Shown here: piece by piece, positions 33,901-42,022 of the stretch
Layout of the letters: every line of letters begins with the position of its first letter
How positions within the stretch are numbered: position 1 is the stretch's first letter
Assembly (NCBI GenBank): GCA_964616465.1
Contig: CAZTTO010000006.1
Span: forward strand, 119,458-183,457
DNA from: JAFLBI01 sp964616465
GTDB taxonomy: Bacteria > Bacteroidota > Bacteroidia > Chitinophagales > Chitinophagaceae
Length of the DNA: 64,000 nucleotides
Direction: 5' to 3'
Translations under genes and position numbers: made by a program
Notes under the pieces: model-generated
The model's database searches: none
Told to the model about the DNA's origin: nothing
What the model saw: only the letters and a program-made list of their open reading frames with translations

Positions 33901-34419
33901 CCTGGTTTTATAGATGGTAATACCTGCGGCTTGTTCTAACATCCTACGGCGACTATTGTCTTTGTCCTTAATGATGTCATCCACCATCCCCAATTCTATG
34001 ATAGCGTAGCTGTCGGTCGATACGCCCGTATCCATAAACAGGTTATGGATATCTTTCAAACGACATTGCACATCGTTCAGGCGATATTCACTTTCGCCGT
34101 TCTTATAAAAACGACGGGTAACAGTTACTGTGCTGAATTCTGTTGGTAAGAGGTTTTTGGTGTTTTCAAAAGTGAGGCTTACTTCTGCCAAGCCGCTTGC
34201 ACTTCTGGTTCTGCTTCCATTGAAAACCAAAGCTTCTAGGTTTTCACTTCTGAGTGCAGATATTTTTTGTTCACCAATTACCCATCGAATTGAATCGATG
34301 ATATTGCTTTTTCCGCAGCCATTGGGACCAATGATGCCAGTAATGCCTTCATCAAAACTGACAACAGTCTTGTCGGCAAAACTTTTAAAGCCTTTAATTT
34401 CTAATTGTTTTAATCTCAC
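30901..34419 (-). CDS. smc: Chromosome segregation protein SMC
   Basis: 1172-residue condensin ATPase organising and segregating the chromosome. The start codon is GTG (34419; GTG AGA TTA). Domains: N-terminal head with Walker A GPNGCGKSNIIDSIRW (31-46); long coiled coil (about 165-495); hinge (about 505-680; LEPYLNYYVVQTLEQGLQ, LLGRVFIAEDE); second coiled coil; C-terminal head with signature LSGGEKTLTATALLF and Walker B PAPFCILDEVDAPLDD. scpA and scpB are not adjacent. Confidence 0.97.
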   Translation of the reverse strand: MRLKQLEIKGFKSFADKTVVSFDEGITGIIGPNGCGKSNIIDSIRWVIGEQKISALRSENLEALVFNGSRTRSASGLAEVSLTFENTKNLLPTEFSTVTVTRRFYKNGESEYRLNDVQCRLKDIHNLFMDTGVSTDSYAIIELGMVDDIIKDKDNSRRRMLEQAAGITIYKTRKKEAKNKLDATEQDLNRIEDLLFEINNQLKTLENQAKKAEKYYEIKKEYKVVAVELAKAALEGFQIKYKELNEQQELETDKKVALEAEIATEEAANEQEKTSFIEKERALQSMQQQFNQLLQELRTRESEKSLSQQKLQFLQEKEKSISEFLERASGQLQGIEESILFSKEQIAEEQDKLVDMQELLSQAREQVEQKRITLDQQRAGLDQIRQSYQSVQRQQFEAEKKVAVSDTSIQNLQRTQHQLSEEQQQRSIQLQQLEQELIEKEALLEEKRTNLRDLQEAHDRTREQIFETQAHLESLRSELAEETRKLDAKRNEHDLLKSLIDSMEGYPDSVKFLHNNPNWTVKAPILSDIIYVDEAYRAAVENVLEPYLNYYVVQTLEQGLQAIHLLDEHKKGKANFFILDQLVNLPDPLPAPQGVTPALQVVEVDAPYQALANHLLGRVFIAEDEAALSVNSQGILLEKSGKMVKGTYTLTGGSVGLFEGKKIGRAKNLEKMMDEIILQEAVVNSLKAEINQKHLQVIAYNEQLKENAIKQTQDEINQTINSVFATKNRIENLQGLQQQASQRLADIEQRLQDERDAIADVRDMFGGLNEQLQQLTDAMRQSEEGYQQAEQDYATSTHHYNEQNLQITRQQSKLTAIQQECAFKENQLVQLQNQIQENNRQLSDAAVEITQNQETLALASELLVELMRKKEVEEAALNEADQAYYNLRNQMQEKESALRMKVKTREMIDQLIHEIKDQLNELKLHLAGMKERLQVEFHIDINDILDQARTGTDSVEELQASSDRLKKRLENMGEVNPTAIEAFQEMKKRYDFILEQKNDLTTAKESLLQTIQEVEATANQQFLETFNQVRDNFQKVFKALFTEEDTADLVLENPENLAETGIDIIAKPKGKRPSSITQLSGGEKTLTATALLFSIYLIKPAPFCILDEVDAPLDDANVGKFTNMIKQFSENSQFIIVTHNKMTMGAVDVIYGVTMQEPGVSKLVPVDFRSLN

Positions 34420-34628
34420 GTTCTAACCCATTTTATTGTTGCGAACATAGCAAAAAAGAAGGCGCTGCGCTTACACAGAAAGCCCTATGTGAACAACTGG
34501 TGGAAAGAAAAATAACTTCAATTAAATATTTACAACAATATGATTAACAATTAATTGAATAATTTCATTCAAATTGAACTGCGACTAAGTTCGCAACATA
34601 GATTCAATTAGTCGGTTTACATTCGCTG

Positions 34629-35264
34629 GTGCAGTTGAATTACTACGATATTTTACAGGTTAAGCCCAACGCTACCAGTGATGAAATAAGGAAGGCTTAT
34701 CGAAAGCTAGCACTGCTGTATCACCCCGATAAAAATCCTGGCAGCGCTCCTACCCAGCTTTATTTTCAACAAGTGAAAGAAGCATATGAGGTACTGATTA
34801 ATCCTGCCAGAAGAGATGCTTATCACTTTTTTTTGAAGAAGAACGGGCAAGATAAAACTCCAAGAACGGTATTAACCGTTGGCGGACTCATCTCAAGGGC
34901 AAAGGGACAAAAGGATTACCTAGTAGAGCGCAATTACAATGTTGCTCCGGATACTTTATTCTTTGAGCTAGAACATCTATTGGAGCCTCTGCATTTAGAA
35001 ATACTTAGCAGAGATGGAACTGAGGGGGAATTGAACGCATTTAAAGAGTATATTTTGTATTGCGTACGCAACTTTGATAAAACCCAGATCAAATTGGTTG
35101 TTTCAAAACTTCAATCATTAGCGCCAAAGAATGTCGAGTGGCAAATTAATTTGGTCCAATTTCAGCAGAATGCTATTGCAGAATACTATTGGAATAAGTA
35201 TAAAGTTCTGGTGGCTATTGTTACAGCATGTTTAATTTGTGGAGTGATTTTTTATATTTCTTGA
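34629..35264 (+). CDS. J-domain protein with C-terminal membrane helix
   Basis: 211 residues starting at GTG (34629). N-terminal J-domain (3-67) with the HPD motif at residues 32-34 (LLYHPDKNPG), which stimulates DnaK ATPase. The middle part (about 70-185) is unique; a single hydrophobic helix at 193-209 (VLVAIVTACLICGVIFY) near the C-terminus suggests a tail-anchored inner-membrane J-protein with the J-domain in the cytosol. There is no Gly/Phe or zinc-finger region, so it is not canonical DnaJ. A TACATTCG element (34618-34625) lies 3 nt before the GTG. Confidence 0.82.
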   Translation: MQLNYYDILQVKPNATSDEIRKAYRKLALLYHPDKNPGSAPTQLYFQQVKEAYEVLINPARRDAYHFFLKKNGQDKTPRTVLTVGGLISRAKGQKDYLVERNYNVAPDTLFFELEHLLEPLHLEILSRDGTEGELNAFKEYILYCVRNFDKTQIKLVVSKLQSLAPKNVEWQINLVQFQQNAIAEYYWNKYKVLVAIVTACLICGVIFYIS

Positions 35265-35384
35265 TGAATGACTTTATTCAACCATTGCTAAATTTAACTG
35301 CTGTATATCATTGTTTATCAAGCAAATAATTGACCGAATAAATATAATATTCGCATTCATCAACCTGCATTAATGATTGCATAG

Positions 35385-35454
35385 GCGCGACCCCTTCAGG
35401 GGCGTACACTTCTTTTACCCCTATGTGCTATAAATGTTCAACCCCTTCGGGGTT
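35385..35454 (+). repeat. Palindromic repeat pair 1
   Basis: Unit GCGACCCCTTCAGGGGCG (35387-35404) and, 51 bp further, TATAAATGTTCAACCCC followed by TTCGGGGTT (35429-35454). Each is a short hairpin with a tetraloop-like TTCA or TTCG centre. Confidence 0.75.
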
Positions 35455-35602
35455 AGATACAGATGAAGGCCATATACATGATTTAATTGAAAAACCAAAA
35501 TCATTCAAAGCTGACTGATACCCATTTTACCAAGCCCAATACCTCCTAAATTGAGACCCTAAAACGATTTCACATACACTTAGGGTCAATTTTGTTTTAT
35601 GT

Positions 35603-35671
35603 GCGACCCCTTCAGGACCGTTAGATATTTATTATTCGTCTATACTATAAATGTTCAACCCCTTCGGGGTT
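35603..35671 (+). repeat. Palindromic repeat pair 2
   Basis: Unit with GCGACCCCTTCAGGACC (35603-35619) and, 52 bp further, TATAAATGTTCAACCCC then TTCGGGGTT (35646-35671). Same order and spacing as pair 1. Confidence 0.75.
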
Positions 35672-35792
35672 GTAGGGCATAAGAGATCATGGGTATCCTG
35701 AAATAAACTAACCTTCGAGTGATTATTTGTTGGGAATATTTACATGCCGTATGCATCTTACAAAAATCAACGCTCTTTAGAAATGTACATCC

Positions 35793-35869
35793 TAGACCCC
35801 AAAGGGGTCACACATTTATAGCAAAATCGCCTACCACAAATTCGACCCTGAAGGGGTCGCACATTTATA
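35793..35869 (-). repeat. Palindromic repeat pair 3, inverted
   Basis: Reverse-oriented copies: GACCCCAAAGGGGTC followed by ACACATTTATAGC (35795-35822) and CGACCCTGAAGGGGTCG followed by CACATTTATA (35843-35869), 49 bp apart. Confidence 0.75.
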
Positions 35870-36052
35870 TGCTGACATTATCTGATGATTTTATGTAGCA
35901 GATTTCAGCATCGTACCACGAATGGAGTATATAATATAAATTGCAAGGCATTAATCGCTTTATGACTTAAGAACCAGTAACCAATTTCGCAAAATGCTGC
36001 TTATCAATTATATACAAAACAAGCCTAATAAATTACTTTATATTAGTTCTAC

Positions 36053-38524
36053 TTATTTAACCAGCTCCTCAAGGAACACCAAGCGCCCTTTCTGATCAAT
36101 TCCTTGAACCACCAGCTTATATTGTTGAGCCAAATCACTGTTGAAAAACCTCACATTTAGTTTCCCATCTTGATCAAATTGAGCTTTGGGGTTCCAATAA
36201 AGGGTAACCCTCTTGTCGGTTAAACTCTTATTATAATCGGGGAACTTGTGGTAATCAACATGATAAAATTCTCGTACCATTGAGAAGCCTCGTTTTTCAA
36301 AACTGCTAAACTGACGCTGATTCGCAAAAATGCTTCTTCCCTTTTTGGTGTAAATTCCAATCGCTCCCGCATTGGTACCAAATGGAAATGCCGTAACACC
36401 CTTATACACTTTTACCAATGCAATTTCATCTGGATTAATTGCATCTATGATATCGGTTGTTACAGGCAACTCATTCAAAAAGAATAAAATACCATCGTCT
36501 ACACCAGCTGTCATACTTCCATCTTCATTCATTGAACCCAATACCATGCCTGAGAATCTTCCAAAAGTGACTGTTCGCACTCCGCCAGGTTCAAAAGGGT
36601 TTACATTCAATCCAACTACTTCCCGCTGTAAGTATTGCCATATGTTCACAAATCCCCTATCCTTAGGCACTTCAAGTGTTTGATCACTTATTTCAAAAAA
36701 AGTTGAAACATATTCCTTTTGTAGTGAATCAACCCGACTCATTTTTTTGGCAGTAACTGTCACGTTACCAAGAAATCGCGACTGGCCAGAGAATGTATCT
36801 GCAACGGCTAATTGTCCGTATAACAATGCAGCCAACCTTGAATTTCGGTTCGCTAATACCATCGTATCTAAATCCACTTTCCATTGTAATGATGCCCTTT
36901 CTAATGTGTCTAATAGTGATGGGTAAAACTTTACATCAACTACCAGATTCTCTTTCTTACTATTAGTAGCCAAATAGGAAATGGTGGCTTTATCTTTTAT
37001 ATTCAATGAATCTACTATGAACTCACCTTTATCGGTTAAATAGGCATCTATCAAATAGGTGGTTGAATCTTCGCCCTTGATAACAAAGGAAACCTTTCCA
37101 TCTTTCACCACTTCTTTCCTCTCGGCTTTTGTCACCATCCCTTTGATTTGCAAATTCGATTCTATCGGATATCTTAAAACAGGAAATTCATTTTGCAATA
37201 TCTGCTTCCAGGTAAACTTTCTCCAACCATGCACCATCATTAACAAATCGAGCTTCTGCAAAGTTTCAGGCGATTTATTTTGAAAGTAGAAGCCAGGTTC
37301 AATCACATACCCTTTGATGTCTGATGTAAGCAATAAATGACTGGCAATAGAGTTTTCCAAATTAAACTTGGTATCAATAGAAGCATCATTCACTAAAACA
37401 CTGATGGTTGATTTTTGAAGGCTATCTGCCTTAAGCTGCCAAAGGTTTTCGCCCCTGCGAGAGGTTTGCTTTTTTTCAAAACTGAGCTGTGGCTTTTTGA
37501 TTTCATAGTTCTCAACAAATGCAAGTCTTTCTGCCAATGGATTTCCCAAAGTATCAAGAACTGTTATTTGCATAATGCCGGGAGGAAGGTTTTTTTTGGG
37601 AATTGGTGCTGTTGTTAATCCTTCTTCAAAATCGAGGTAAGTAGAGTAAACTATCTGTCCGCTCATATGCGCCATTACCAATACTTTTGAATATTTCTCA
37701 GCCGATTTCTCTCCTCTTTGAACAGATACAAACATGCGAGCTGCACTTGCATTTTGGACTGTTAACTGAATACCTTCAGCCTGAACTTCAGGCAGGGGAA
37801 AACTAAATTCTGCTCCACTAGCTGTTCTTATTTCAGCAACATATTTTCCAAGCTTTGGCGCATGCGTAAATACGCCCATACCCTGATGCTGAACAGCTGC
37901 TTCTGTAATTTTAGATCCATTTCCATCTCTTATTGTAATTGATGTATTCACAGGCAGCCCCATTTCATCTAACACAACAAACGCCATCCTATTTTCAACT
38001 CCAGCAATCCATTGTCCGCCTTCTGGAAAAAACTTTACCTGAAGTGTTTTAGGAACATTGGGCTTTATTCTTGATATTTCATCTTCCCCGTATACAAAAA
38101 AAGGTTGTTGAAAAATGTATTCAGGCTGATTAAGCATCCATGCTGTATATGCTCGTAAGGTATAATTACCCGACTTCCATTTTCTAGATACATCTAAATG
38201 TCCATGCCAAGCCCCTAAGCTATCTAAGCGATACATATTTTTTTCAACCACAAAACCTTCTTCATTTAAGATATCGATGTACACTATCCTACTCAAAAAA
38301 CTGGGCTTTTGCTGAAATGTACACCAACCCTTAAACCATATTTGTTCCCCAGCTGCAACCTGCTGCCTATTTACTTGCACAAATACTTTTTCCTGCGGAA
38401 AAGTTTGGTACCACTGCTTAAGATGGGCTATTAGTTTATCTTGAATTGGATCTGGCTGAAAAGCGAACCAAGTTGATGCCGCAATAGATAAAACGGCAAA
38501 GGGAGTGAATAGGAATGACTTCAT
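36053..38524 (-). CDS. Large exported protein with MG2-like N-terminus and TonB-plug-like C-terminal part
   Basis: 823 residues, signal peptide at the N-terminus (SFLFTPFAVLSIAASTWFA). Residues about 40-150 resemble a macroglobulin MG2 domain (EKVFVQVNRQQVAAGEQIW, SGNYTLRAYTAWMLNQ). A region at about 645-735 resembles a TonB-dependent receptor plug (LQREVVGLNVNPFEPGG, INPDEIALVKVYKGVTAF, AGAIGIYTKKG), but no 22-strand barrel follows. Such proteins are common in Bacteroidota and are of unknown role; surface protein handling is a guess. It lies downstream of the Sus-type operon but is separated from it by a terminator. Confidence 0.75.
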   Translation of the reverse strand: MKSFLFTPFAVLSIAASTWFAFQPDPIQDKLIAHLKQWYQTFPQEKVFVQVNRQQVAAGEQIWFKGWCTFQQKPSFLSRIVYIDILNEEGFVVEKNMYRLDSLGAWHGHLDVSRKWKSGNYTLRAYTAWMLNQPEYIFQQPFFVYGEDEISRIKPNVPKTLQVKFFPEGGQWIAGVENRMAFVVLDEMGLPVNTSITIRDGNGSKITEAAVQHQGMGVFTHAPKLGKYVAEIRTASGAEFSFPLPEVQAEGIQLTVQNASAARMFVSVQRGEKSAEKYSKVLVMAHMSGQIVYSTYLDFEEGLTTAPIPKKNLPPGIMQITVLDTLGNPLAERLAFVENYEIKKPQLSFEKKQTSRRGENLWQLKADSLQKSTISVLVNDASIDTKFNLENSIASHLLLTSDIKGYVIEPGFYFQNKSPETLQKLDLLMMVHGWRKFTWKQILQNEFPVLRYPIESNLQIKGMVTKAERKEVVKDGKVSFVIKGEDSTTYLIDAYLTDKGEFIVDSLNIKDKATISYLATNSKKENLVVDVKFYPSLLDTLERASLQWKVDLDTMVLANRNSRLAALLYGQLAVADTFSGQSRFLGNVTVTAKKMSRVDSLQKEYVSTFFEISDQTLEVPKDRGFVNIWQYLQREVVGLNVNPFEPGGVRTVTFGRFSGMVLGSMNEDGSMTAGVDDGILFFLNELPVTTDIIDAINPDEIALVKVYKGVTAFPFGTNAGAIGIYTKKGRSIFANQRQFSSFEKRGFSMVREFYHVDYHKFPDYNKSLTDKRVTLYWNPKAQFDQDGKLNVRFFNSDLAQQYKLVVQGIDQKGRLVFLEELVK

Positions 38525-38537
38525 AATGTATGAATAT

Positions 38538-38569
38538 AAAAAAAGCTGGCAAATGACGTGCCAGCTTTT
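38538..38569 (-). terminator. Terminator at the end of the SusC-fasciclin operon
   Basis: 11-bp stem AAAAGCTGGCA / TGCCAGCTTTT (38541-38551, 38559-38569), with a T-run on the minus strand. It sits between the fasciclin gene and the MG2/plug gene. Confidence 0.88.
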
Positions 38570-38587
38570 ATAAGAAAAATTGTTTGC

Positions 38588-39544
38588 TTATGTACCTGGA
38601 CGAAGAACACCCCCTAAAGAGTGAACAACACCGTTATTACCTAATACATCTCTAAGTGTACCACCAAATTCAATTGGGCTAGTGTTATTTGGACCTGCTA
38701 AGCGAGCACCATTATTAGTTACACGAATGGTTCTGCCTGGACCTTGCATGGTAGCAGGCGTAAATCCATCTTGAAAATCGTTGTTAAACAATCTTGCTCC
38801 ACTAAACATATGGAATCGAGCAATACGAGTAGCTTCTGCAACTGTTAATCCATTGATACCTGTTGTAGTATTAAATGGAGCACCTGCAGCAGTCATAGCA
38901 GCATCTGTTGGAGCAAGCACTGTAAATGTACCCCCAGTTAATTGAGCCCACTGTCCAGCTCTTGTTAACAAAGCAATGAACAATGTATGTTGACCAGTAC
39001 TTTGAAGGATATTCTGAATATTACCTCTCAATTGTGGAGGCGTATTCACCCTGTCAATCACATGTACAACACCATTACTCAACACATTATTCCCACTAGT
39101 TATTCTCGCACCATTTACAAAGAAATCATTCCCTTTTTGTCCAAAGAAAGCCAATGTACCACCCAATTGAGTGGCCCTTGAAACTGAGAACCTAGAAATC
39201 ATTTCACTAGTAAGAACATTGGTTGGAGGATTTGCAGTTGAGCGAAGGATATGATACATCAACAAATAGTTTGCTGCACCAGCAGTCATTCTATTTAAAG
39301 AATCTGCTGTGATACCAGCTGCTGTAAAAGCATCATTAGTTGGTGCCAACCAGCTAAACGGACCTGGACCATTTTTATAATCATCCAACTGAGCTTTTGC
39401 AATAGCTGCAGTGAATGTGCTTAGGTTAGGCTGCGTGCGCAGATATGCATCTAAGTTGGGTAATACAGCTGCTTCTTCTTTTTTACAAGAAACAAAGAGT
39501 ACCGCTGCCGTGCATATAAATAAAATATTCTTGATCATTTTCAT
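38588..39544 (-). CDS. Fasciclin (FAS1) domain lipoprotein
   Basis: 318 residues, lipoprotein signal MIKNILFICTAAVLFVSC. Two FAS1 domains: about 33-170 (DAYLRTQPNLSTFTAAI, FSWLAPTNDAFTAAG, NVLSNGVVHVIDRV) and about 175-315 (TFTVLAPTDAAMTAAG, GNNGVVHSLGGVL). FAS1 domains mediate cell-surface adhesion or ligand binding; here it is probably displayed on the outer membrane. Last gene of the SusC-SusD-DUF4397-FAS1 group; 11 bp after the DUF4397 gene. Confidence 0.93.
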   Translation of the reverse strand: MKMIKNILFICTAAVLFVSCKKEEAAVLPNLDAYLRTQPNLSTFTAAIAKAQLDDYKNGPGPFSWLAPTNDAFTAAGITADSLNRMTAGAANYLLMYHILRSTANPPTNVLTSEMISRFSVSRATQLGGTLAFFGQKGNDFFVNGARITSGNNVLSNGVVHVIDRVNTPPQLRGNIQNILQSTGQHTLFIALLTRAGQWAQLTGGTFTVLAPTDAAMTAAGAPFNTTTGINGLTVAEATRIARFHMFSGARLFNNDFQDGFTPATMQGPGRTIRVTNNGARLAGPNNTSPIEFGGTLRDVLGNNGVVHSLGGVLRPGT

Positions 39545-39555
39545 GGCATGCAGAT

Positions 39556-40332
39556 TTACTGGTTAACAATTTGAAAACTAATACCTGGTGCAAAGGTTGT
39601 TCCCCAAATACCACCCGATACAACTGTTGTGGCTCTTCTATTGGTTGTATTCCCTACTAATGCAGTAAATGGATTACCAACAATAGCACCATTGGATGTT
39701 TGTACCAAACGGTAACGCAAGAATGCATTAACTGGGTTGGTCCTAACAGTTATGTATGAAGTTGCATTGCTAAAGGAAACGTTTCGAAACAAAGTATCTC
39801 TTGTTACAACAGATGCAGATGAAGAATCTACTCTAATTAAACTCAAACCTGGCGATTTACCTGTTGCATTAATAAATCTTAAACGTGTAAACCCACTATC
39901 AACCCTATTTCCAAAATCATCTGCTACAGAAAATAAGGTACGAGTTGCTCCAGAGTCGGCCAATACTGTTGTATAAAAACGACCAGCAGTGGTTGTCATA
40001 TTCCCAGTAAATACGACTACAGAATCGTTCAATGTTCCTGTATTAGGTAAAGACAACCTCAAATTGCCATTTGGTGCTACTGCTGAATATTCAGCAATAC
40101 CTGAGTTGGGCGGGAAAATACCACCAGAACCCAAGGTTGTGTTACCATTGATTTTGTTGTTATTCACCTTTATCATTACAGAGGATAATCCTGGTGATAA
40201 GAAAACAAAACGAACAAAGGATTGTGAAGTAGGCAAATCGTACTCAGTTGCCCTGAGTTCCGATTTTTCGCAGGAGCTCATTCCATAAAGAACCACACCC
40301 GCTGTTATAATGCTCATCAAATATTTTTTCAT
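39556..40332 (-). CDS. DUF4397 domain lipoprotein
   Basis: 258 residues, lipobox MSSC (SIITAGVVLYGMSSC). The mature part fits DUF4397, a beta-sandwich family often encoded in Bacteroidota Sus-like clusters: FVRFVFLSPGLSSVMI, RLRFINATGKSPGLSLI and RYRLVQTSNGAIVG. Ligand unknown. It is 20 bp downstream of the SusD-like gene, with matching direction and short spacers, so it is almost certainly part of the operon. Confidence 0.85.
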   Translation of the reverse strand: MKKYLMSIITAGVVLYGMSSCEKSELRATEYDLPTSQSFVRFVFLSPGLSSVMIKVNNNKINGNTTLGSGGIFPPNSGIAEYSAVAPNGNLRLSLPNTGTLNDSVVVFTGNMTTTAGRFYTTVLADSGATRTLFSVADDFGNRVDSGFTRLRFINATGKSPGLSLIRVDSSSASVVTRDTLFRNVSFSNATSYITVRTNPVNAFLRYRLVQTSNGAIVGNPFTALVGNTTNRRATTVVSGGIWGTTFAPGISFQIVNQ

Positions 40333-40351
40333 ACAAATAAGTCTTTTGGGG

Positions 40352-42004
40352 TTAAGGTTGACTAAACCACATTTCTAGGGTGTGGTAGTTTTGGTTCAAA
40401 GCGCCAATTTTTCTCAAAGCTTCTCTGTTCCAATCGAACTCAGAGAAGTTGGTTGGCCATACACGGTATGCCATATTTGGACCGCCATTGAATGCAGAAA
40501 ACACTGTAATTACATGGAATCCGTTGAATACAGGTAAATTTGTTTCAGGATCAACATCGTAATAATGATACCTGCGCAAATCGCACCACTGCTCTAAGAA
40601 ATTCCAACCCCAGTTGCCAATAAATTTCTGCTGCATAATATCAGTCACTGTTAATGCCACAGCATTCTGCTTAACCGCTGGAGAAGCTAAATAAGCAGTT
40701 CTTTCAGCAGCGCTAATTGGACTGTAATTATTCGTACCAGTATTCATAGCATTTACAAAATCAAAATGAGCTGTAATACCATTTCTATAGGCAGCAAAGG
40801 CTGTTGCTTTATCGCCTTTTAACAATGCAGCTTCTGCTTTAATGAATTGTAATTCATGGTAGGTCATGATTGGCAATGGAGCGTTGTTTCTGAATAAATA
40901 CTTGCCAATTGTTCTGTCAGCAAAGTTTCCAATTGCAGGGTTTGCAATAGCACTGTCACCCCAAACTGTTGCTGGACCTCTTCTAAATGTTAAAGAACCG
41001 GCCGTACCTAAAGTATATCCAACAGCAGGCGTTAAGAACCTATATCCACCATTCAATTCAGTCATGGTTGGTGAAATGAAAGAGGTATCAGGACTAACAG
41101 ACAACATGCCTCTGATTCTTGGATCGCGGTTAGCTGGAACTGCACTTCCTCTAAGAATGGTTCCATCTAATAATTGTACAATGAATCTTGATTGACGACG
41201 AACTGAGAAGTTATCACGTGCAGGTCCCATTGGGTTGGTGTCATCATTTCTTGTACCAGCATGCGGAACAAAAGCATTTTCATTGTTATTTGTGAAACTC
41301 AAGTCCACATAACGAATCACTGAATCGGCTTTGTAATCTGCTTTGTTGGTAAGTCTATGATAATTACGAGCCATTAAACCATAAACAAACTTGATCCAAC
41401 GATCGCGGTTACCTTGATAAATTTGATCACCACGCGCCAATACAGATTGATTCACTTTACCATCAGTTCTTACCAAATAGCGAAGTGCTTGTCTACAAAT
41501 TGAATCAATTCCTTTGTAAACTGTTTCTTGATCATCGTAATCAAAGAATACACGATTGGGTTCCCAAGCTTGACGGAAAACAATATCGCTGTGCATATCA
41601 GTTAAATACTGGAAGCCCCATGCACGTAATGCAAAAGCAACCCCTACATAATCCCATTGCTCGTTTTGAATTCCTTGTTGAATAATTAAATTAATCGAAG
41701 GCCCCTGTAATTGATACACATCTCTCCACCCTTGGTTACCAAATCCAGAACCACCTTGGTTGGCATTGTGAATATCAAAAGTCTCTTGTACCGCAGTATT
41801 AGACCAAAACTGGTTATATGCACCATTTGCACGGGCATCAAAAATAAGCGTACGAGACATGACCGCTTGCGCAGGCGATAATAAAGCCGGCAAAGAAGGC
41901 ACACTAGGCGATGCCGGATCTGAGTTGATATCGAGGTATTTTCGGCATCCGAACATACCAGCAACCAACACCGTTAAACAAATAATATAAATTGACTTTT
42001 TCAT
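40352..42004 (-). CDS. susD: SusD/RagB family nutrient-binding lipoprotein
   Basis: 550 residues. Lipoprotein signal IYIICLTVLVAGMFGC, then RKYLDINSDPASP, the usual SusD start. It forms a lid on the SusC barrel and binds ligand outside the cell. TPR-like helices are present (QFIKAEAALLKGDKATAFAAY) and the C-terminal WGWNFLEQWCDLRRYHYYD. It fits the SusD-like group 2 type. Located 18 bp after susC. The name is given by family only; the substrate is not known. Confidence 0.93.
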   Translation of the reverse strand: MKKSIYIICLTVLVAGMFGCRKYLDINSDPASPSVPSLPALLSPAQAVMSRTLIFDARANGAYNQFWSNTAVQETFDIHNANQGGSGFGNQGWRDVYQLQGPSINLIIQQGIQNEQWDYVGVAFALRAWGFQYLTDMHSDIVFRQAWEPNRVFFDYDDQETVYKGIDSICRQALRYLVRTDGKVNQSVLARGDQIYQGNRDRWIKFVYGLMARNYHRLTNKADYKADSVIRYVDLSFTNNNENAFVPHAGTRNDDTNPMGPARDNFSVRRQSRFIVQLLDGTILRGSAVPANRDPRIRGMLSVSPDTSFISPTMTELNGGYRFLTPAVGYTLGTAGSLTFRRGPATVWGDSAIANPAIGNFADRTIGKYLFRNNAPLPIMTYHELQFIKAEAALLKGDKATAFAAYRNGITAHFDFVNAMNTGTNNYSPISAAERTAYLASPAVKQNAVALTVTDIMQQKFIGNWGWNFLEQWCDLRRYHYYDVDPETNLPVFNGFHVITVFSAFNGGPNMAYRVWPTNFSEFDWNREALRKIGALNQNYHTLEMWFSQP

Positions 42005-42022
42005 GTTCTTGAAATTTTGACG

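Larger units (their letters stand above)
35265..36052. other. Gene-free 788-bp region with six palindromic repeat units
   Basis: No gene found in any frame. It contains three pairs of short GC-rich palindromes, described below; the rest is AT-rich with nothing recognisable. Confidence 0.75.

Noticed and set aside
35385..35869. Possible CRISPR array
   Set aside because: The repeats are palindromes with variable orientation and irregular distances between pairs; there are no equal-length spacers and no cas genes.
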